Positions 6,297-8,602 of a DNA stretch of 8,602 nt are shown piece after piece; position 1 is the stretch's first letter, and every line of letters starts with the position of its first letter. The stretch is from assembly GCA_948815685.1 (NCBI GenBank), contig CAQJOC010000030.1, positions 1-8,602 on the forward strand. Direction: 5' to 3'. A program made the position numbers and the translations under genes. Origin of the DNA: an uncultured Eubacteriales bacterium (lineage in GTDB: Bacteria > Bacillota > Clostridia > Oscillospirales > Acutalibacteraceae). The notes under the pieces were generated by a model. It did not search any database. It was not told where the DNA came from and worked only from the letters and a program-made list of their open reading frames with translations.

Positions 6297-6350
6297 TAAA
6301 TAAAACATTATTTACTGTATTAAAAAATAAAAGAAGGGTGGGAATACTTT

Positions 6351-7079
6351 ATGAAAAACGACGATCTGGAAAAAATAGTAAGGATGTTGTTTAGTAGTAT
6401 TTTGTGCATTTCGCTATTTATGCAGATAACCGTTATGGCGTTTGATGGAGGGTCACACGAGCATATAACTGAAAAAAGCCTAGTGCTGTTTTCACAAATT
6501 GAAAAAAATAATAAAAACTTTTATTCGGAAGATGCAAAAAAAATTATCATGGAACATTGTACCAAACCGGATATAGACGAAAATGATGGACTCTTTAAAG
6601 ACCATTTTTATAATATTGCCACAGAACGAAATTTTATGGGAGAAAAGATATCTGCTTTGGTAAAATTCAGATCTCATTATAAAGCTGCACTTATAAATTA
6701 TAAAAGAAACAAAATGAAAAAATGCTGGGAAGAATTAGGCAGGGCAATCCATTTTTTAGAAGATATAAATACACCGGTGCATGGTGGATATGATTGTCCA
6801 TCGGATGCAATGCGTTACTTGTCAATGCATGTAGGTTTTGAAAAGACATGTATTATGGTCCAGAATGAGTACTTAGCAGAGATTAACGCTGATGAATTGG
6901 ATTATTTTTTGGATAATTCTCTAGATGATATAGGAAAAATGTGCGCTAGAGTGTCAAACGACAACTTTTTCGCACTAAAAAAAGGATATATTTCAGAGGA
7001 AGAAATGGCTCGGCATGTGATCATCACCGCTCAGAGAATTGTAGTGGGCATTTTATACAGGTTTAGCATGGAGGTCTGA
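6351..7079 (+). CDS. Secreted zinc-dependent phospholipase C-like protein
   Basis: A 242-residue exported protein of the zinc-dependent phospholipase C/S1-P1 nuclease fold. A signal peptide spans 1-30, with likely cleavage VMA/F31. Aligned by eye to Bacillus cereus PLC and clostridial alpha-toxin, the metal ligands are all present: H36 (GGSHEH), D74 (KPD), H85 (DHFYN), H134 and D138 (AIHFLEDINTPVH), H144, and H160 with E164 (HVGFE). In PLC the mature N-terminal Trp binds zinc through backbone atoms. Here the predicted first residue is Phe, only five residues before H36, shorter than the 10-13 of the toxins. There is no C-terminal PLAT/C2 domain as in alpha-toxin, so membrane-active toxicity cannot be assumed. 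Phospholipid or nucleic-acid phosphodiester cleavage are both possible. AAGGGTGGGA lies just upstream of the start. It is the first gene of a three-gene operon. Confidence 0.8.
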   Translation: MKNDDLEKIVRMLFSSILCISLFMQITVMAFDGGSHEHITEKSLVLFSQIEKNNKNFYSEDAKKIIMEHCTKPDIDENDGLFKDHFYNIATERNFMGEKISALVKFRSHYKAALINYKRNKMKKCWEELGRAIHFLEDINTPVHGGYDCPSDAMRYLSMHVGFEKTCIMVQNEYLAEINADELDYFLDNSLDDIGKMCARVSNDNFFALKKGYISEEEMARHVIITAQRIVVGILYRFSMEV

Positions 7080-7153
7080 AGAATAACCTCATAAATAATA
7101 AAGTAATAAAAATATTAAAATTATATTTCTTTAAATTTTAAGGGGGGATAACA

Positions 7154-7765
7154 ATGAAAAAAAATATTTTTAAATTTTTAATTATGTTTTTAATAATCTT
7201 TCCAGTATATTTTTCAATTTCAACAAAAACTATCGCTTTACAAAATGATATTGAATTTCGTGAAGGTAAATGTGTTGCTCCAACTATGGCATTTAGAGAA
7301 GTGAAAAAGACTTCATTTGGAAATGGCTTGGAATGTGTTGTGACATTTAGATACTGCCCTGAATGCGTAAAATCTGTTGAACCTGATGGTACATACACAT
7401 ATATTAGGTTTGTCTCGGTCACGGGAACTCTTTACGATGTCTCTGATTCTGAAAACCCTAAAAAGATTGTAGAACGTAAGGTAAAAGTAAACTTTACATA
7501 TGATAAAAAATCCTTTGTAAGAATAGACAACCCTGAAGAAGATTTGGACTACCATCGAATCGTCCTAGATGATAGTAAAACTACTTGGGCATTGGCTCAG
7601 ACCTGCGAGCTTTTGCAGGGAAAATCATATTGTACTATATCAGAAATGTTTACAATATATAAACAAAATTTTCGTACTCACAAAATGGAACATGTGGAAA
7701 ATGGACATGTAGACATTGCGTGCACCGTTGACGGAGATTTGCTTATAAATTCAAAAACGATGTAA
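7154..7765 (+). CDS. Secreted cysteine-containing protein of unknown function
   Basis: An unrecognised 203-residue protein with a clear signal peptide (MKKN, hydrophobic 5-23, probable cleavage after TIA near 28). There is no lipobox and no later membrane segment, so it should be released or wall-associated. The mature part has seven cysteines (40, 61, 68, 71, 151, 160, 190), including a YCPEC pair, and alternating short hydrophobic and polar stretches that suggest a beta-rich fold held by disulfides. It ends IACTVDGDLL, similar to the end of the next protein (IFSCDTEGNV). The AAGGGGGG ribosome binding site (7140-7147) is strong, 6 nt from the ATG. The 74-nt gap from the phospholipase-like gene holds no recognisable promoter or terminator, so cotranscription is likely. 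No function is proposed. Confidence 0.75.
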   Translation: MKKNIFKFLIMFLIIFPVYFSISTKTIALQNDIEFREGKCVAPTMAFREVKKTSFGNGLECVVTFRYCPECVKSVEPDGTYTYIRFVSVTGTLYDVSDSENPKKIVERKVKVNFTYDKKSFVRIDNPEEDLDYHRIVLDDSKTTWALAQTCELLQGKSYCTISEMFTIYKQNFRTHKMEHVENGHVDIACTVDGDLLINSKTM

Positions 7766-7799
7766 AGAATATAATGCTTTTGTAAAGGAGAGAACGACA

Positions 7800-8339
7800 A
7801 TGAAAAAATATCTAAAAAGCATGTTTATGTTAGGTTTAATATTTGGAATATTTTTTAATTCATACAATATTTTGGCAAAAAAAGTAAATCTTGTCCAAGA
7901 ACATTTGATTCCAATCGAAAACAATAGCGTAACAGAGGAAAAAGTCAGTGCTGATTTAGTAAAAAAAGAAACAATAACTTATTTTAAATATAATTATGGT
8001 AACAAATGTGGAGAGAATCGATATGAATATGTGTCGGTGCGAGTTACAATTAATTATTACAATTCTGACGGAAAAGATATAGCAAGTGCCTACTTTGAAT
8101 CTAATTTCAGATATAATACGGCTCTTAAACTTGTTAAATGCTTGAGTACCTCGCATGGACAGAGTTGTAGCAATAATAAATATTCTATCGACTTGAGTTG
8201 CCGAACTAAAAATTTATCCATTTCTGTAGGTGAAAGTTTTGGAAAAGTTACTCTTAAAAAGATGCTTTTGCCCAAAGACAAATCAATATATATTTTCTCA
8301 TGTGATACGGAGGGGAATGTATACAGGAGAACATTTTAA
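7800..8339 (+). CDS. Secreted cysteine-containing protein of unknown function (possible distant paralogue of the preceding gene)
   Basis: An unrecognised 179-residue protein with a signal peptide (MKKYLK, hydrophobic 8-25, cleavage ILA/KK near 26). The mature part has five cysteines (70, 114, 123, 134, 168) and looks beta-rich. From residue 59 the pattern TYFKYNYGNKC, YEYVSVRVTINYYNSDG, then FESNFRYN parallels the previous protein (TFRYCPEC, YTYIRFVSVTGTLYDVSD, then VNFTYD), and both end with Cys followed by an acidic-Gly motif. This hints at gene duplication and strong divergence, but identity is low. AAAGGAG (7785-7791) is strong and the gap to the previous gene is 34 nt. It is the last gene before the hairpin cluster at 8384. 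Confidence 0.73.
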   Translation: MKKYLKSMFMLGLIFGIFFNSYNILAKKVNLVQEHLIPIENNSVTEEKVSADLVKKETITYFKYNYGNKCGENRYEYVSVRVTINYYNSDGKDIASAYFESNFRYNTALKLVKCLSTSHGQSCSNNKYSIDLSCRTKNLSISVGESFGKVTLKKMLLPKDKSIYIFSCDTEGNVYRRTF

Positions 8340-8383
8340 AATAAATTAACATAGTTTAATACATGTATTTTTAAAATTTGGAA

Positions 8384-8431
8384 TTGTCCAAATCCAATAT
8401 GAAAAATAAAATCAACAAGGACAATCTTTTT
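8384..8431 (+). terminator. First terminator-like hairpin after the operon
   Basis: ATTGTCC (8384-8390) pairs perfectly with GGACAAT (8419-8425), with a 28-nt AT-rich loop, and is followed directly by CTTTTT (8426-8431). The loop is long for an intrinsic terminator, which lowers confidence. Its left arm is shared with the longer stem described next. Confidence 0.4.
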
Positions 8432-8470
8432 GACGCACGTCCGCTTGGATTTGGACTTGTTGGATTTTTT
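8386..8470 (+). terminator. Longer alternative stem with second T-tract
   Basis: GTCCAAATCCAA (8386-8397) is the perfect 12-nt reverse complement of TTGGATTTGGAC (8445-8456), with a 47-nt loop. The T-rich TTGTTGGATTTTTT follows (8457-8470). ATCAACAAG (8411-8419) can also pair with CTTGTTGGAT (8456-8465, one bulged G) directly before the T-tract. TTGGATTT occurs twice (8445-8452 and 8460-8467), so AAATCCAA has two possible partners. These pairings exclude each other and the first hairpin. Confidence 0.5.
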
Positions 8471-8516
8471 AAGCTTGATCAAAGATCATTAATTAAAAAT
8501 TTAAAATATAACAAGA

Positions 8517-8602
8517 TTAACTTAAAAAATATTTAATAAAATTAAAAAGCACGGAAAGTGTAATATCGTCACCGGTATTTAAAAGCGGTGTGTAAAGTGG
8601 CA
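8517..8602 (-). CDS. Possible C-terminal end of a minus-strand gene (partial)
   Basis: On the minus strand one frame is open from the window edge (about 8600) to TAA at 8517-8519, giving 27 residues that begin PLYTPLLNTGDDITLSV and end FIKYFLS. Base composition rises in G and C from 8548 on, compared with the AT-rich sequence before it, which fits the end of a gene or a structured RNA. The operon terminators at 8384-8470 would then separate two convergent genes. Other frames over this stretch close sooner, but a + strand reading is open to 8595, so the call is weak. The end of the window prevents a decision. Confidence 0.22.
   Translation of the reverse strand, partial: PLYTPLLNTGDDITLSVLFNFIKYFLS

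Larger units (their letters stand above)
5803..6350. other. 548-nt AT-rich intergenic region
   Basis: The region holds, in order, the hydrolase terminator candidate (5850-5887), about 110 nt with nothing recognisable, the right arm of the large inverted repeat (5997-6129), a small AT-rich hairpin with a T-tract (6188-6213), the operon promoter (6222-6250), a dyad (6261-6296) and the ribosome binding site of the phospholipase-like gene. No coding frame in it looks real. Confidence 0.65.

Noticed and set aside
8340..8484. Minus-strand frame over the hairpin cluster (contains SNKSKSKRTCVKK)
   Set aside because: It is open only because the stems are A/T-rich repeats; it begins with TTG without a ribosome binding site and has no recognisable domain.
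1..8602. CRISPR array, tRNA or rRNA genes, transposase
   Set aside because: No regularly spaced direct repeats, no cloverleaf or rRNA-like sequence and no transposase or integrase motifs were seen on either strand.

Overview
The window is AT-rich, lysine/asparagine-heavy DNA with strong AGGAG-type ribosome binding sites and tightly packed same-strand genes. This suggests a low-GC Bacillota, most likely a Clostridia-class bacterium. That placement is inferred from composition and from the style of the proteins (for example the EPHxS motif in the FtsW-like protein); no rRNA or tRNA gene is present to confirm it. All confident genes are on the + strand.

Region 1 (1-4154) is housekeeping. After a short repeat-rich stretch that may be the end of an upstream gene, there is a SEDS-family peptidoglycan polymerase (FtsW/RodA/SpoVE) with an unusually long lysine-rich cytoplasmic head. 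Then comes a likely operon of cytidine deaminase followed by the two halves of a split transketolase. The halves overlap by one base (TAATG), so they are probably translationally coupled. Together they connect pyrimidine nucleoside salvage with the non-oxidative pentose phosphate pathway.

Region 2 (4155-6350) holds one gene, a membrane-anchored or secreted alpha/beta hydrolase with a visible Ser-Asp-His set. Two long AT-rich intergenic stretches flank it. These contain the two arms of an imperfect inverted repeat of about 130 bp (4215-4347 and 5997-6129), with exact blocks of 18 nt and one 35-nt block matching at 32 positions. The hydrolase and its promoter therefore sit inside an inverted-repeat-bounded cassette of about 1.9 kb. 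This is the most unusual structure in the window.

Region 3 (6222-8470) is an apparent three-gene operon for exported proteins. It has a very good promoter (TTTACA, 17 bp, extended -10 TGATATAAT), a dyad immediately downstream, then a zinc-dependent phospholipase C-like protein with the full set of metal-ligand residues, then two small signal-peptide-bearing, cysteine-containing proteins I do not recognise. The operon ends in a complex set of overlapping, mutually exclusive hairpins with two T-tracts (8384-8470). Promoter sequences of the hydrolase and of this operon resemble each other around the -10 box, so regions 2 and 3 may be expressed together as an exported lipase/esterase-like accessory set. 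The last ~50 bases are locally richer in GC and may be the end of a minus-strand gene.
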